Source of the DNA: Bryobacterales bacterium
Lineage (GTDB): Bacteria; Acidobacteriota; Terriglobia; Bryobacterales; Bryobacteraceae
Direction of reading: 5' to 3'
Length of the DNA: 64,000 bases
Assembly (NCBI GenBank): GCA_027452065.1
Contig: DAIDHC010000069.1
Location: 1 to 64,000, forward strand
Shown: positions 43,161 to 53,319 of the stretch, in pieces
How positions within the stretch are numbered: position 1 is the first letter of the stretch
Layout of the letters: the number at the start of each line of letters is the position of its first letter
Made by a program: the position numbers and the translations under genes
Notes under the pieces: generated by a model
What the model saw: only the letters and a program-made list of their open reading frames with translations
Database searches by the model: none
Told to the model about the DNA's origin: nothing

Positions 43161-43730
43161 CTACTGCTCGATCCAACGCTCCAGCCTGCCATGCTCGTCA
43201 AAGATTCCAGCAAACATGTGGCTGGCCGTGAACCTGAAGGGCCAGACAAGCGGCCGGTAGCTTATGCTCACCAGCAGCTGGGCCTGGCTGAACCCTGCGT
43301 GCAACGCGTACAGGTCACAGCGTATCGTCGCCTTTCGCCTCCCACCCAAAGAACCAATGGTCTGGATGACATGGTCATCGGACACCTTCAAATTTGACGG
43401 GGGCCCTCCAGCGCTGAGGGCGCAATCGGCCCTAACTGAGAACATTGGCAGATAGCCCTCGTTGGTGACCTCAATAGGGACGGAAAACGGCGACGAGGGA
43501 TCGTAAGACGTCGGAGTCTGAATCGACGGGGGAGCGATTAATGCGAGGAGCGCCGAAACCAGAACCAACATAGAAGCCAAAGTCCCTAGCGACGTTCGCA
43601 GGCGCGGGAGTCGTCCTCTTAGGCCCCATAAGGAGGACGGCGGTGTGGTGGCGCTCGGGGACCTAGCAGCTCCTCCGCGCTCCTGCCTACCTCCCCGTCG
43701 CTTGGTACGTCGCCGTTTACCTCCCGACAA
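43161..43730 (-). CDS. Hypothetical membrane-anchored protein
   Basis: ORF with one TM (LGTLASMLVLVSALLALIAPPS) and beta-rich ectodomain. Confidence 0.5.
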   Translation of the reverse strand: MSGGKRRRTKRRGGRQERGGAARSPSATTPPSSLWGLRGRLPRLRTSLGTLASMLVLVSALLALIAPPSIQTPTSYDPSSPFSVPIEVTNEGYLPMFSVRADCALSAGGPPSNLKVSDDHVIQTIGSLGGRRKATIRCDLYALHAGFSQAQLLVSISYRPLVWPFRFTASHMFAGIFDEHGRLERWIEQ

Positions 43731-43815
43731 GCCAATAAGTCTACATCACGACGAACGCTTCATGCGTGTAAGGATTCGTCACGCGTACTCCTACCGAACT
43801 CCCCCCGCCCCGCCC

Positions 43816-45285
43816 CTACTCCGCTACTTCCTGCAGCTCCGGCGCCCCGCTTAGCTTGCTATGGCTCCGGCTATAGCCAAAGTAAATCACAAACCCCGCC
43901 AGCATCCAGCCCAGCGCCGTCATCTGCGTCCTCCGGTCCAGCGAAATAATCATCCCGCTGCAAATCACGATCCCCAGAATCGGCACCAGCGGCACCAGCG
44001 GCGCCCGGAACGGCCGCGGCTGGTGCGGCCGGCTTCGCCGCATCATCCATACCCCGATGCACACCAGCACAAACGCGAACAGCGTCCCGATCGAAGTCAG
44101 ATCCCCGGCCATCGACTCCGGTATGAAGGCCGCAAACGCCCCCACCATCAGGAACAGCACCATGTTGCACTTGTACGGCGTCCGGAACTTCGGATGCAAG
44201 TCGGAGAACAGCTTCGGCAGCAGCCCGTCGTTGGCCATCGAGAAAAACACCCGGCTCTGCCCCAGCAGCATCACCAGAATCACCGACGAGAAGCCCAGCA
44301 GGATCGCCACCGTCACCAGCGTCGCCAGCCACCCGTACCCCGCCATGTGGTGCTGGATCGCATACGACACGGAGGCTTCCTTGCCCGCCGTCAGGAACTC
44401 CTGCCACGGCGCCACGCCCGTCAGCACGTAGCCGAACAATATGTACAGCACCGTGCAAACCGCCAGCGACCCGAGAATCCCGATCGGCATGTCGCGGCTC
44501 GGATTTTTCGCCTCCTGCGCCGCCGTCGACACCGCGTCAAACCCGATAAAGGCGAAAAACACGATGCCCGCCCCGCCCAGCACCCCTCCCCATCCGTGCC
44601 GGAACAGCCCCTCGTGCCCGGGCGTTCCCGCCGGAATCAGGTAAGGAGTGTGATTGGCCGGGCTCACGAACTGCCAGCCGATGGCGATAAACGCGATCAC
44701 GATCGCCACCTTCAGCGCCACAATGATCCCGTTCACCATCGCCGACTCCTGCGTTCCCTTGATCAGCAGCAGCGTCAGCATCAGCAAAATGAACAGCGCC
44801 GGCAGGTTCAAGATCCCGTGCGCCCCCGCCGCCGACACCTCGAACGGCGAATGGCACCACTCGTACGGTATCCGCCCTCCCATCAGGTAATTCAGATACT
44901 CGCTCCAGGAAATCGCCACCGTCGCCGCTCCCAGCGCATACTCCAGCACCAGCGCCCACCCGATCGTCCAGGCCACAAACTCGCCCATCGTCACGTACGA
45001 ATAGGTGTAAGCGCTGCCGGCAATCGGAATCATCGCCGCAAACTCCGCGTAGCACAACCCCGCAAACGCGCACCCGATCGCCGCCACCAGAAACGACGCC
45101 GTCACGCCCGGCCCCGCCGCCTCGCCCGCCGCCGCCGCCGTGCGCACAAACAACCCCGCGCCGATAATCGCTCCCACCCCCAGCGCCACCAGCCCCGGCG
45201 CCCCCAGCGTGCGCTTCAACCCATGCCCGGTGTCGGCCGCCTGCTCCAGCAGTTTCGATAAGGATTTCGTGCGAAAAAGGCTCAT
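43816..45285 (-). CDS. APC-family amino acid permease
   Basis: LGAPGLVALGVGAIIGAGLFVRTAAAAGEAAGPGVTASFLVAAIGCAFAGLCYAEFAAMIPIAGSAYTYSY. Confidence 0.93.
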   Translation of the reverse strand: MSLFRTKSLSKLLEQAADTGHGLKRTLGAPGLVALGVGAIIGAGLFVRTAAAAGEAAGPGVTASFLVAAIGCAFAGLCYAEFAAMIPIAGSAYTYSYVTMGEFVAWTIGWALVLEYALGAATVAISWSEYLNYLMGGRIPYEWCHSPFEVSAAGAHGILNLPALFILLMLTLLLIKGTQESAMVNGIIVALKVAIVIAFIAIGWQFVSPANHTPYLIPAGTPGHEGLFRHGWGGVLGGAGIVFFAFIGFDAVSTAAQEAKNPSRDMPIGILGSLAVCTVLYILFGYVLTGVAPWQEFLTAGKEASVSYAIQHHMAGYGWLATLVTVAILLGFSSVILVMLLGQSRVFFSMANDGLLPKLFSDLHPKFRTPYKCNMVLFLMVGAFAAFIPESMAGDLTSIGTLFAFVLVCIGVWMMRRSRPHQPRPFRAPLVPLVPILGIVICSGMIISLDRRTQMTALGWMLAGFVIYFGYSRSHSKLSGAPELQEVAE

Positions 45286-45536
45286 CGGAGGCTTAAAGTG
45301 TACCAGACAACGCCCCCCGCGCCAATGCCCCATTCGAGCCCCATTCGAGCCCCTCCGCGTGATCCTTCCCCCCGCCTCGGGCGGGCGCGCCTTCCCACGC
45401 CTATCCGGGCCGCGATTTCGAAGGGAGGCCTCCTTCTTACCGCGCCGACCGAACCGAACGTTTTGTAAAATCTAAGGGAAAGAAGCTCGAAGTCCCGCGA
45501 TGCGTTCCCGGGACGCAGCCGGCTTAGAGTAACGAT

Positions 45537-46178
45537 GTGAAAAAAGTTATAGTCTCGGGAGTTTTCGTCGTCTTAGCGGCCCTCATTACCGGTTACCTCG
45601 CGTACCTTGGTCCCCGCAAGGCCGACCCCACGCCCCGTGAAAAGCCCGCGCTGCTCTCCGGCAGGATCGTCGCCAGCGCTACACGTGCTCCAATCCCGGG
45701 CGCTTCCGTCATCCTTGAAACGAGCGCCGTCCCAAAGTCGGCATATACCGACGATCAAGGCGTCTTCTCGATACAGCTTGACGGGCCTCATGAAGGCGAA
45801 TCGGCCAAGCTCGCGATCCAAGCGAAGGGGTATCAGCCGAGGGAGAAGTACATCGATATCTCCTCGAAGAACCCAATCGAGGACATACGGCTCGACACCG
45901 CGCCCCAGCGCGTCCCGTCCGAGGACACTGGGACCGTCATCGCCGGGCTCGTGGTCGACGAGAACACAAATGAGGGAATTCCGCGCGCCGAGGTGTCGAT
46001 CGCGGGCCAGCCAGGGGAGGCGCTGACGGATGACTCCGGCTACTTCACGGTCAAGCTAACCACCAGCGGTTCCCCACCACGGCTCCTCAACCTCCGCGTG
46101 CGGAAGCCGGGATACAAGACCTCCGAGAGGACACTCAGCCCCCAAAGAGGCCTGAAAGTTCTACTAAGCCCGAATTGA
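45537..46178 (+). CDS. Membrane-anchored protein with two CarboxypepD_reg-like domains
   Basis: N-terminal TM; LSGRIVASATRAPIPGASVIL...DDQGVFSIQL; IAGLVVDENTNEGIPRAEVSIAG...DDSGYFTVKL. Confidence 0.7.
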   Translation: MKKVIVSGVFVVLAALITGYLAYLGPRKADPTPREKPALLSGRIVASATRAPIPGASVILETSAVPKSAYTDDQGVFSIQLDGPHEGESAKLAIQAKGYQPREKYIDISSKNPIEDIRLDTAPQRVPSEDTGTVIAGLVVDENTNEGIPRAEVSIAGQPGEALTDDSGYFTVKLTTSGSPPRLLNLRVRKPGYKTSERTLSPQRGLKVLLSPN

Positions 46179-46182
46179 ACAC

Positions 46183-48813
46183 ATGGCAAGATGGTACGCC
46201 CTGCTTCCGCTCATGGCGCTGTGTAGCCCGCGCCTGCTCGCCCCTCAGGCGTCGCAAGCCCTGACAGGGGCCGTCCTCGACACGTCGAACAATAACCTGC
46301 TCGATAATGTGCGCGTCAGCCTGATCGATCCTAGGGTCGAGGCAGTGACCGGATCGGACGGAATCTTCGTCCTGTCCGTCGGAAAAAAACCCGGGGCCCT
46401 TGTCAGGCTTCGGGCCACTAAAGAGGGATACAAGGCCTATGAAATAGACGAGCCGGTATCCACGAAGCCCATAATCATTCACCTCCAGCGCAAGGCACCA
46501 CCGAGTCCGGACGACGGGGCGCGCGACCAGGAAGAAAGATCGAAAGCACGGCCAGATCCGAGGGCCCAACTCGCGATCTCGGAGCTTGTCAATCGCAGCC
46601 GGAGATCCGGACCCGACGATCCTGTCCGGGCCCTCATCTACGCGGTGGAGGCAGCCAGGCAGGCGGAAATCGTTGGCACGGACAACTACGAGGTGGAGGA
46701 CGCGCTTAGGGGTGCGATGCACGGTGTAATTCCGGAACGAGTTATAGAAGAAGCCGCCAATATAGTCAGATTCAGCCCGAACGGCACGAGGATTGTCATG
46801 GTCGGAAACAGCGTGCAGGTGCTGGACCTGCACGCTAATTCCATTATCTTCTCGTCCGGCGCGCACGACGGCCCGGTGACGAACGCCTCCTTCAGCCCGG
46901 ACGGCGACTCGCTGCTGACCTGCGGCGTGGATGGCACAGCCCGACTCCAGTCCCTAGAAGCGCTCCCAACCCCTCCCCGAGTGATGGATTCCCACAGCGG
47001 CGCCATCGACGCCTGCTCGTTTGACCACACCGGAACCCGCGTCCTGACGGCTGGACGAGACAAGACGGCGCGCGTTTGGGACACCAGGACAGGAAAGATG
47101 ATCCACGAGTTACGCGGACACTCGCGAGCCCTTACCCTCGCAGTCTTCAGCAACAACGGCGCGCGCATACTTACCGGCGACCTGAGCGGAAACGTCGGGA
47201 TGTGGGATGCGAGCACGGGCGGCCAGTTGTGGATGAAAGGTGAAGGGTTCACCCCCGGCCGCGGGGGCTTCAGCGACAACGACGAGAAGTTCTATCTCGC
47301 CGACCTGCGCGGCGGCTCTGTAGCTGTCTGCGACACCGGGACGGGCGAACCGCTAACACCCATCCTCAACGTGAAACTTCCGCCCGTCGCGACCTCCTTC
47401 GACTCCTCCGGAGAGCAGTTGTTCGTGGTCCCAGGGGGCGGAAGCGCACAACTTTGGAAGATCGATGCTCAGCCCCGGATACTAGCGGAGCTTCGCCCGG
47501 AGCCGGGCGGGGCCGGATCCGGCGAACTGGCTAAGTCAGCGGGTATCATCGGCACTGGGTACAACGATGGAATCATCACGCTGTTCCGCATGTCAGCACC
47601 GTCGGAAGTTATCCTCTTTCCGGGCCACCGCGGCGCAATTACGCAAACGAGATTCACCCGGGACGGGATGCACTTCATGACCGCGGGGGCAGACGGGACG
47701 GTCAAGGTATGGCCGTCCAGGCCAGCCCGCGGATCCCTCAAGATCCGGTCGATTACGCCCACGTGCGAATATGCCGTCGCCGACATCGAAGAAGGCCTCG
47801 TAGCCGTCGCCGACGGTTCGCACATGATATCGATACTCGACGACATAACCGCGAAGAGAATCCTAGACCTCCCTCCAGCTACGAGTCGAATAGTAGGCCT
47901 AGCCGTGAGCCGTCGTCGCGACATACTCGTGAGCGCCGAATCACAGTATGTCCGAGCCTGGAGTCTGAGCACCCGTCGGGCTCGATGGAGCAAGTACGCG
48001 CCCGGGGGAATAAACACCGGAGTCGTTCTCAGCCCCAACGCCGACAGGATCGCGAGCTACACAGCAGACCGGCTCGCCGTCTGGGGAAGCGAAACCGGCG
48101 CCGAGCTTTTTCGGCTCACGTCCGATCAGATCAGCTCCACCCAAGCGCCAATCCAGGACGTGGCCTTTAGTCCCGATGGCGGGCGAATCGCGATCGCAGT
48201 CGGCAGTGACAGCCTCGTACTAGACGGCAGGACCGGAGCGATCAACCTACGATTACCCGGTCGCGCGGGTTCGATTGTTCAACGCGTGCGCTTCAGCCAC
48301 TCAGGCAAAAAACTTGGGGCCAGCTCGCCCCTGGGCGACACAACCGAAATCTGGGACACCGCCTCTGGCGCACGTGTGCAAGTGCTGCCTCATGGCGGAC
48401 TCGATCTCTCGTTCAGCCCCAACGACAGCTTGGTGATAACCACAAGTGCCGACGGAACTGCCGCCCTCTGGAACGCCGACACGGGGGAACGGGTTTCCCG
48501 CTTCGAGGGGAACCGCGGCCCCATTGTGAGCGGCTCGTTTTCGCCAGATGGCGCACGCGTCATTACCGCTGCCCTTGACGGAACTTCACGCATTTGGCAC
48601 CCGGACACGGGCCAGCAGATCTCGACGCTGGAATTCCGCCGCGACGGGATGCGGCTGGCATACTATACAGCCGACGGACACCGGATTGTGACGGTGGGCG
48701 CCGACCGAATGGCCATTTACCCGGCCCGGCTCAGAGATCTGCGCGAAGCAGCCGAGACGCTTCTTTCCGCAGCCGCGTCAGGCGGACAACACAAGCTCGC
48801 CACAGCGAGGTGA
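46183..48813 (+). CDS. CarboxypepD_reg-like plus WD40 repeat protein
   Basis: TGAVLDTSNNNLLDNVRVSL; multiple WD40 units (NASFSPDGDSLLTCGVDGTARLQS, FDHTGTRVLTAGRDKTARVWDTRTGK, GSFSPDGARVITAALDGTSRIWHPDTG). Confidence 0.85.
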   Translation: MARWYALLPLMALCSPRLLAPQASQALTGAVLDTSNNNLLDNVRVSLIDPRVEAVTGSDGIFVLSVGKKPGALVRLRATKEGYKAYEIDEPVSTKPIIIHLQRKAPPSPDDGARDQEERSKARPDPRAQLAISELVNRSRRSGPDDPVRALIYAVEAARQAEIVGTDNYEVEDALRGAMHGVIPERVIEEAANIVRFSPNGTRIVMVGNSVQVLDLHANSIIFSSGAHDGPVTNASFSPDGDSLLTCGVDGTARLQSLEALPTPPRVMDSHSGAIDACSFDHTGTRVLTAGRDKTARVWDTRTGKMIHELRGHSRALTLAVFSNNGARILTGDLSGNVGMWDASTGGQLWMKGEGFTPGRGGFSDNDEKFYLADLRGGSVAVCDTGTGEPLTPILNVKLPPVATSFDSSGEQLFVVPGGGSAQLWKIDAQPRILAELRPEPGGAGSGELAKSAGIIGTGYNDGIITLFRMSAPSEVILFPGHRGAITQTRFTRDGMHFMTAGADGTVKVWPSRPARGSLKIRSITPTCEYAVADIEEGLVAVADGSHMISILDDITAKRILDLPPATSRIVGLAVSRRRDILVSAESQYVRAWSLSTRRARWSKYAPGGINTGVVLSPNADRIASYTADRLAVWGSETGAELFRLTSDQISSTQAPIQDVAFSPDGGRIAIAVGSDSLVLDGRTGAINLRLPGRAGSIVQRVRFSHSGKKLGASSPLGDTTEIWDTASGARVQVLPHGGLDLSFSPNDSLVITTSADGTAALWNADTGERVSRFEGNRGPIVSGSFSPDGARVITAALDGTSRIWHPDTGQQISTLEFRRDGMRLAYYTADGHRIVTVGADRMAIYPARLRDLREAAETLLSAAASGGQHKLATAR

Positions 48814-49176
48814 GCGTGTTCGAGAGGCTCACCTTCGGCGCACGGGAGCACCGCTCACGCGAGGCCAGCCGGGAGATCCCATAGGCCCTTGGGCAGCGCC
48901 ATCGAAGGCCCGAGGAATACCGAACGCGCGTCGGCGCGAACCACGCAATTCGCGATCGAGAAAGCCCGCCAGGTGATCAAGGCGAGCTTTACCTCCCAGC
49001 ACTGCCCGAACGCCCCCAAACGCCCCCTCACCAACGCCGTTTCCGTGCCTGTTGCCACCCACGCCTCCCTCGCTGCCATCGAGACCCCACCCCCCCGAAC
49101 GTGCTCGATGCGCCACACGTCCTTTGTTGTACAGTCGAACAGATCGCCAAAAAAAACGTTCGGGGAGTGGAACAGA

Positions 49177-51225
49177 GTGTCTCGATTACGCTTGCTTCCA
49201 GGCCTGTTGCTGGTCGTTTCCGCCGCCGCCCAAACCGCTCCCTGGACCGGCGCCGTTCGCGGCTCCTGGGTCCGGACCGGAGCCGCCGCCCCGGGCGACC
49301 TGACGCTCGCCGGCAAAGGCACAGCCGCCCGCATCGTCGTCTCCGATGACGAGAATTCCGCCGTCCATCAGGCCGCGGCTTTTCTTGCCGCCGACATCGA
49401 AAAGATCAACGGCTACAAGCCCGCCGTCGCCAACTCGCCCGCCGAAGGCCAGGTCAACATCCACATCGGCACCGCCGGCCGCCTCGCCGCCCCGGCCAAC
49501 GTCGATGCCGCATCGCTGCAGGGCAAATGGGAAAGCTACCGCATCGTCACCGCCGCGGGCGATCTCTGGCTGGTCGGCTCGAACCCTCGCGGAGCCGCCT
49601 TCGCCGCCTACACGCTCTCCGAGCGCTTGGGCATCGATCCGCTCTACCTCTTTACCGGCTACCGCCCGGCCCACCGCGATCCTTTGATCCTCAAGCGCAC
49701 CGACTTCACCCAGCCCCCGCCCGTCTTCCGCTACCGCGGTTTCTTCCACGACGACGAGGACCTGCTCCCGCGCCCGTTCGACTCGAACGGCTATCCTCTG
49801 CAGACCGGCGACGTGCCCCTCGACTGGTACCGCCGCTTCTTCGAAACCGCCCTCCGCCTGCGCATGAACATGGTCGCCCCTTACACCCGCGTGCACCGCC
49901 GCTTCGAAGTGCAGAAGCTCGCCGGCGACTGGGGGCTTTACTACACCTCCCATCACTACGACATCCTCCTCTCCAATCCCTGGGGCTTCACCCGCTTCAA
50001 CCTCGCCGCCGAGCGCGGCGTCTCCGGCGATTACGACTGGTTCAGCAATCGCGAAGGCATGCTCAAATTCTGGCTGGGCGGCCTGACCGAGAACAAGGAC
50101 CTCGATTGCATCTGGCCCGTCGGCATGCGCGGCACCGCCGACCGCCCCTTCCAGTTCCCCTCCGGAACCACCGGCGACCAGAAGGCCGCCACCTTCCGCG
50201 AAGTCATCGCCGAACAGGTCAACATGGCCCGCCGGCTCGTGCCCGATCCGCTGTTTCATTTCACGATGTATTCCGAAATGCTGCCGGAATACCAGCGCAA
50301 TCCCGCGGCCTTCGATCTGCCTGAGGACGTCATCATCGTCTGGCCCGACGACAACGACGGCCATATGCGCGGCCTTCCCTCCTCGCTCGGCAAATGGAAG
50401 CACGGCGTCTATTACCACCTCGCTTATCTCGGCGGCAATCTGAGCAAGCAGACCGCCAACACCGTGGCGCCCGGCGTCGTAGCCGGCGAGTTCCAGAACA
50501 TCGTCCGCTCCGGCGCCACCGAGTACATGCTGGTGAACGTCAGCGAGCTGCGCGATTACGTCATGGGCGCGCGCATGATCGCCGCCATCTGCTGGGACGC
50601 TCCCGCCATCTACTCCAAGCCCAACGCCGCCGCCCGTTTCACCTCCTGGTGGACCCGAGAATATTTCCCCGCCCCCGCCGCCCGCGCCGCCGAAGCGGTC
50701 TACACCCAATACTTCGCCCTGCTGAATACGCCCGAAACGTTGTGGACGGCCCTGGACGCCATCCAAACCCTGATCGGCAGCCTCTACCAGAAAGCCGCCG
50801 GCAAACCCGCCCCCGCCCTCGATCCGGAACCCTCCGCTCAACTTCGCTCGCGCGCCCGCCTCCTGGATGCCGCGCTGGCCGCCGAACAGCGCGCCGAACA
50901 AGCCATGCCGCTCCCCGAACGCCAGTTCTTTTCCATCAGCGCCGGCATCGGCCTTCAAATCGCCGCGCGCCAGACCAACGCCGCCCTCAAGCTCGAGGAA
51001 GCTTTACGCGCGCCCTCCGCCGCCGCGATGTGGCAGTCCGTTTTCGAAGCCCGCGCGCTGCTCGAGCGCCTGGAAACCGAGCTCGCCCGCGGCGAATATC
51101 CGCCCTTCGACCGCTGGTATCACGAGTCCTGGATCCGTTCCGCCAATAGCCGGAACAATCCGCACCGCGCCTATAACCAGCTTCGCGCCTTCATCGGAAC
51201 CGCCGGAGACGGCCGCGCACCGTAG
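49177..51225 (+). CDS. GH115-like glycoside hydrolase (alpha-glucuronidase)
   Basis: Signal peptide after GTG start; RYRGFFHDDEDLL, LYYTSHHYDILLSNPWGF, IWPVGMRGTADRPF, VIIVWPDDNDGHMRGLP. Confidence 0.8.
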   Translation: MSRLRLLPGLLLVVSAAAQTAPWTGAVRGSWVRTGAAAPGDLTLAGKGTAARIVVSDDENSAVHQAAAFLAADIEKINGYKPAVANSPAEGQVNIHIGTAGRLAAPANVDAASLQGKWESYRIVTAAGDLWLVGSNPRGAAFAAYTLSERLGIDPLYLFTGYRPAHRDPLILKRTDFTQPPPVFRYRGFFHDDEDLLPRPFDSNGYPLQTGDVPLDWYRRFFETALRLRMNMVAPYTRVHRRFEVQKLAGDWGLYYTSHHYDILLSNPWGFTRFNLAAERGVSGDYDWFSNREGMLKFWLGGLTENKDLDCIWPVGMRGTADRPFQFPSGTTGDQKAATFREVIAEQVNMARRLVPDPLFHFTMYSEMLPEYQRNPAAFDLPEDVIIVWPDDNDGHMRGLPSSLGKWKHGVYYHLAYLGGNLSKQTANTVAPGVVAGEFQNIVRSGATEYMLVNVSELRDYVMGARMIAAICWDAPAIYSKPNAAARFTSWWTREYFPAPAARAAEAVYTQYFALLNTPETLWTALDAIQTLIGSLYQKAAGKPAPALDPEPSAQLRSRARLLDAALAAEQRAEQAMPLPERQFFSISAGIGLQIAARQTNAALKLEEALRAPSAAAMWQSVFEARALLERLETELARGEYPPFDRWYHESWIRSANSRNNPHRAYNQLRAFIGTAGDGRAP

Positions 51226-51230
51226 CGCTG

Positions 51231-52157
51231 CTACCCTCCCAGCAGCGTCTTCCACGTCGCCACAACCAGGGCGTGCGTCACCATCGGCGCCCTCACGCTC
51301 CCCGCCCTCCAGTACGCAATCCCGCAGCTCAACCCCAGCAGCGTCGCCAGCACCACCCACTTCCAGTTCGGAAACCCCCGGAACGGCAGGTGCGCCAACC
51401 CGAACAATACCGAGGCCGCAATCAGCGCCCCCACCCGGCTGTTCCACGCCTTCTCCAGCATCTGCTGCAAAAATCCGCGGAAGAAAAACTCCTCCGCCAG
51501 CGCAACCCCCCACAGAAACGCGAAGAAAATCCCCACTGCTACGAGCGGCGCCCTCCACAACGGCTCGGCCACGTGAAACTTCACCGCCCGCATCGCGTAC
51601 GCCGCCGCCCCGCCCGCCGGCAAAAAGAATAAGTAATGTTCCAGCCCGATCCGCCAGTCCCGCCCCGCCGGCCAGAACCCCAGCCCCGCCTCCCATCCCC
51701 GCACCCCGACAACAGCCCCGATCCCCACATGCACCCACATCAGCCGCCCCAGCGCCTCGAGCTGCATGTGCGCCGCCGGGCTCGGAAAGATCTCATGAAA
51801 CACCCGGCTCAGATAAACCGCCGCCGCAACCCCCAGAAACACGCAGTCCGCCAGCGCCCCCTTCTTCGCCGCCACGTACCAGAACGACAGCACGCCCACC
51901 AGGCCCGCCAGCAGCAGAAACTCCGGCATCCGGAAATTCCCCAGACGCGCGCTCAACAGCAGATACGGCGCCAGCCCGCTCCCGGCCAGCAGCAGCGCCC
52001 GCAGCCCCGCCGGCTGTATCTTCTCAAAGCTCCGCCTCACCCCCGCAAACCCCACCGCCAGGTAAAACGCCAGCTCCAGCAGCAACGCCGGCGCCGCCGC
52101 CCACACCATCGCCGGCGCAATCCCCTCCCGCCGCCCTCCTTTTTCATCCGGCTTCAT
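51231..52157 (-). CDS. CPBP family intramembrane metalloprotease
   Basis: ALAEEFFFRGFLQQMLE and ASVLFGLAHLPF motifs, many TMs. Confidence 0.88.
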   Translation of the reverse strand: MKPDEKGGRREGIAPAMVWAAAPALLLELAFYLAVGFAGVRRSFEKIQPAGLRALLLAGSGLAPYLLLSARLGNFRMPEFLLLAGLVGVLSFWYVAAKKGALADCVFLGVAAAVYLSRVFHEIFPSPAAHMQLEALGRLMWVHVGIGAVVGVRGWEAGLGFWPAGRDWRIGLEHYLFFLPAGGAAAYAMRAVKFHVAEPLWRAPLVAVGIFFAFLWGVALAEEFFFRGFLQQMLEKAWNSRVGALIAASVLFGLAHLPFRGFPNWKWVVLATLLGLSCGIAYWRAGSVRAPMVTHALVVATWKTLLGG

Positions 52158-52232
52158 CGTAGCATCCAAGCCCGCCGGAACCAGCCTTCCCATCGCGCCG
52201 TATGCCATAATGAGCCCAACCGCGGGCGCGCC

Positions 52233-52634
52233 ATGCAATCCCATATCAAGCTGCTCGGCATCCTTCACATCGTCTCCAGTCTCCTCGCCCTGTTCGGCGG
52301 CCTCATCGCCCTGCTCGTGCTCGGAGGCATCGGCGGCATCGCAGCGCTCGCCGGCGACTCGGGCGGCGAAGACGGCCTCGCCGCCGCCGGCGTCCTCTCC
52401 ATCATCGGCGTCGGCGTCTTCCTCATCCTCCTCGTCCTCAGCCTCCCCGGCGCCATCGTCGGCTGGGGCATCTACCGCTTCCGCCCCTGGGCCAAATCCA
52501 TGGGCATCGTCATCTCCGCCTTCGACCTCATCGGCTTCCCCTTCGGCACCGCCCTCGGCATCTACGGCATCTGGGTCCTCACCCACTCCCAAACCGAACC
52601 CTTCTTCCGCCGCCTCCCCGCCCCGGCCCGCTGA
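52233..52634 (+). CDS. Small integral membrane protein
   Basis: Three to four TM segments; IHIVSSLLALFGGLIALL, GWGIYRFRPWAKSMGI. Confidence 0.65.
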   Translation: MQSHIKLLGILHIVSSLLALFGGLIALLVLGGIGGIAALAGDSGGEDGLAAAGVLSIIGVGVFLILLVLSLPGAIVGWGIYRFRPWAKSMGIVISAFDLIGFPFGTALGIYGIWVLTHSQTEPFFRRLPAPAR

Positions 52635-52644
52635 CCCTGCCTCA

Positions 52645-52682
52645 ATGCCGTGCCATCGAGCCATGGCATCCCTCATGGCATC
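52645..52682 (+). promoter_or_regulatory. Candidate operator of the MazEF-type pair
   Basis: TGCCAT(52651-52656)...ATGGCA(52663-52668) inverted repeat plus second ATGGCATC at 52675-52682. Confidence 0.45.
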
Positions 52683-52701
52683 ATAGAAGGAGCAGCCCGC
52701 G

Positions 52702-52959
52702 ATGAAAAACTTCCATCTGCCGCTTCCCGAGGAAACTTACTCCCACCTCCGTGCCGAGGCCGAGCGCCTGCGCGTGCCCGCCACCACCCTGGCCCGGGAA
52801 GCCGTCGATCATTGGCTGCGGCAACAGGTCCGAAAATCCCGGCACGACGCCATCTCCGCCTTCGCCGCCGAGATGGCCGGATCGTCTCTTGATCTTGACC
52901 CCGGCCTCGAGTCGGCCGCCATCGAGCACCTTGCGAAGCCCGGCCGGACCAAAAAATGA
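52702..52959 (+). CDS. Antitoxin (RHH/MazE-like) of type II TA
   Basis: Small ORF, LPEETYSHLRAEAERLRVPATTLAREAVDHWLRQ; ATGA overlap with toxin. Confidence 0.75.
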   Translation: MKNFHLPLPEETYSHLRAEAERLRVPATTLAREAVDHWLRQQVRKSRHDAISAFAAEMAGSSLDLDPGLESAAIEHLAKPGRTKK

Positions 52960-53303
52960 GGCGAGGCGATGTCTACTGGGCCGATCTCGTTCCTCGCTCC
53001 GGCTCGGAGCAGGCGGGCCGGCGCCCTGTAATCGTGCTCTCTCACGACGGCTTCAACCAAACTCCCGGGTGGCGATCCGTGATTGTGGTCCCGATTTCCA
53101 CCTCTTCCGCTCAAGGCAAGCGCGGGCCCACCGTGATCGAGCTTCCCGGCGGAACCGCCGGTCTGCCGAAAACCAGCTTCGCCGTGTGCCATCAGGTCAC
53201 GACCCTCGACCGCGCCAAACTCACCAGGAAAACCGGTAGCCTCCCTCTCGCGCCCCTCCGCGAAGTCGAGCAGGGACTGAAGGCCGCTCTCGATCTCGAC
53301 TGA
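52956..53303 (+). CDS. mazF: MazF/PemK-family toxin endoribonuclease
   Basis: RRGDVYWADLVPRSGSEQAGRRPVIVLSHD; VVPISTS; FAVCHQVTTLDRAKL. Confidence 0.9.
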   Translation: MRRGDVYWADLVPRSGSEQAGRRPVIVLSHDGFNQTPGWRSVIVVPISTSSAQGKRGPTVIELPGGTAGLPKTSFAVCHQVTTLDRAKLTRKTGSLPLAPLREVEQGLKAALDLD

Positions 53304-53319
53304 CCCCCGCTCCCACCTC

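Noticed and set aside
48829-49334. Minus-strand ORF upstream of the GH115 gene
   Set aside because: Overlaps the GH115 start and promoter region, no recognisable domain; more likely spurious.
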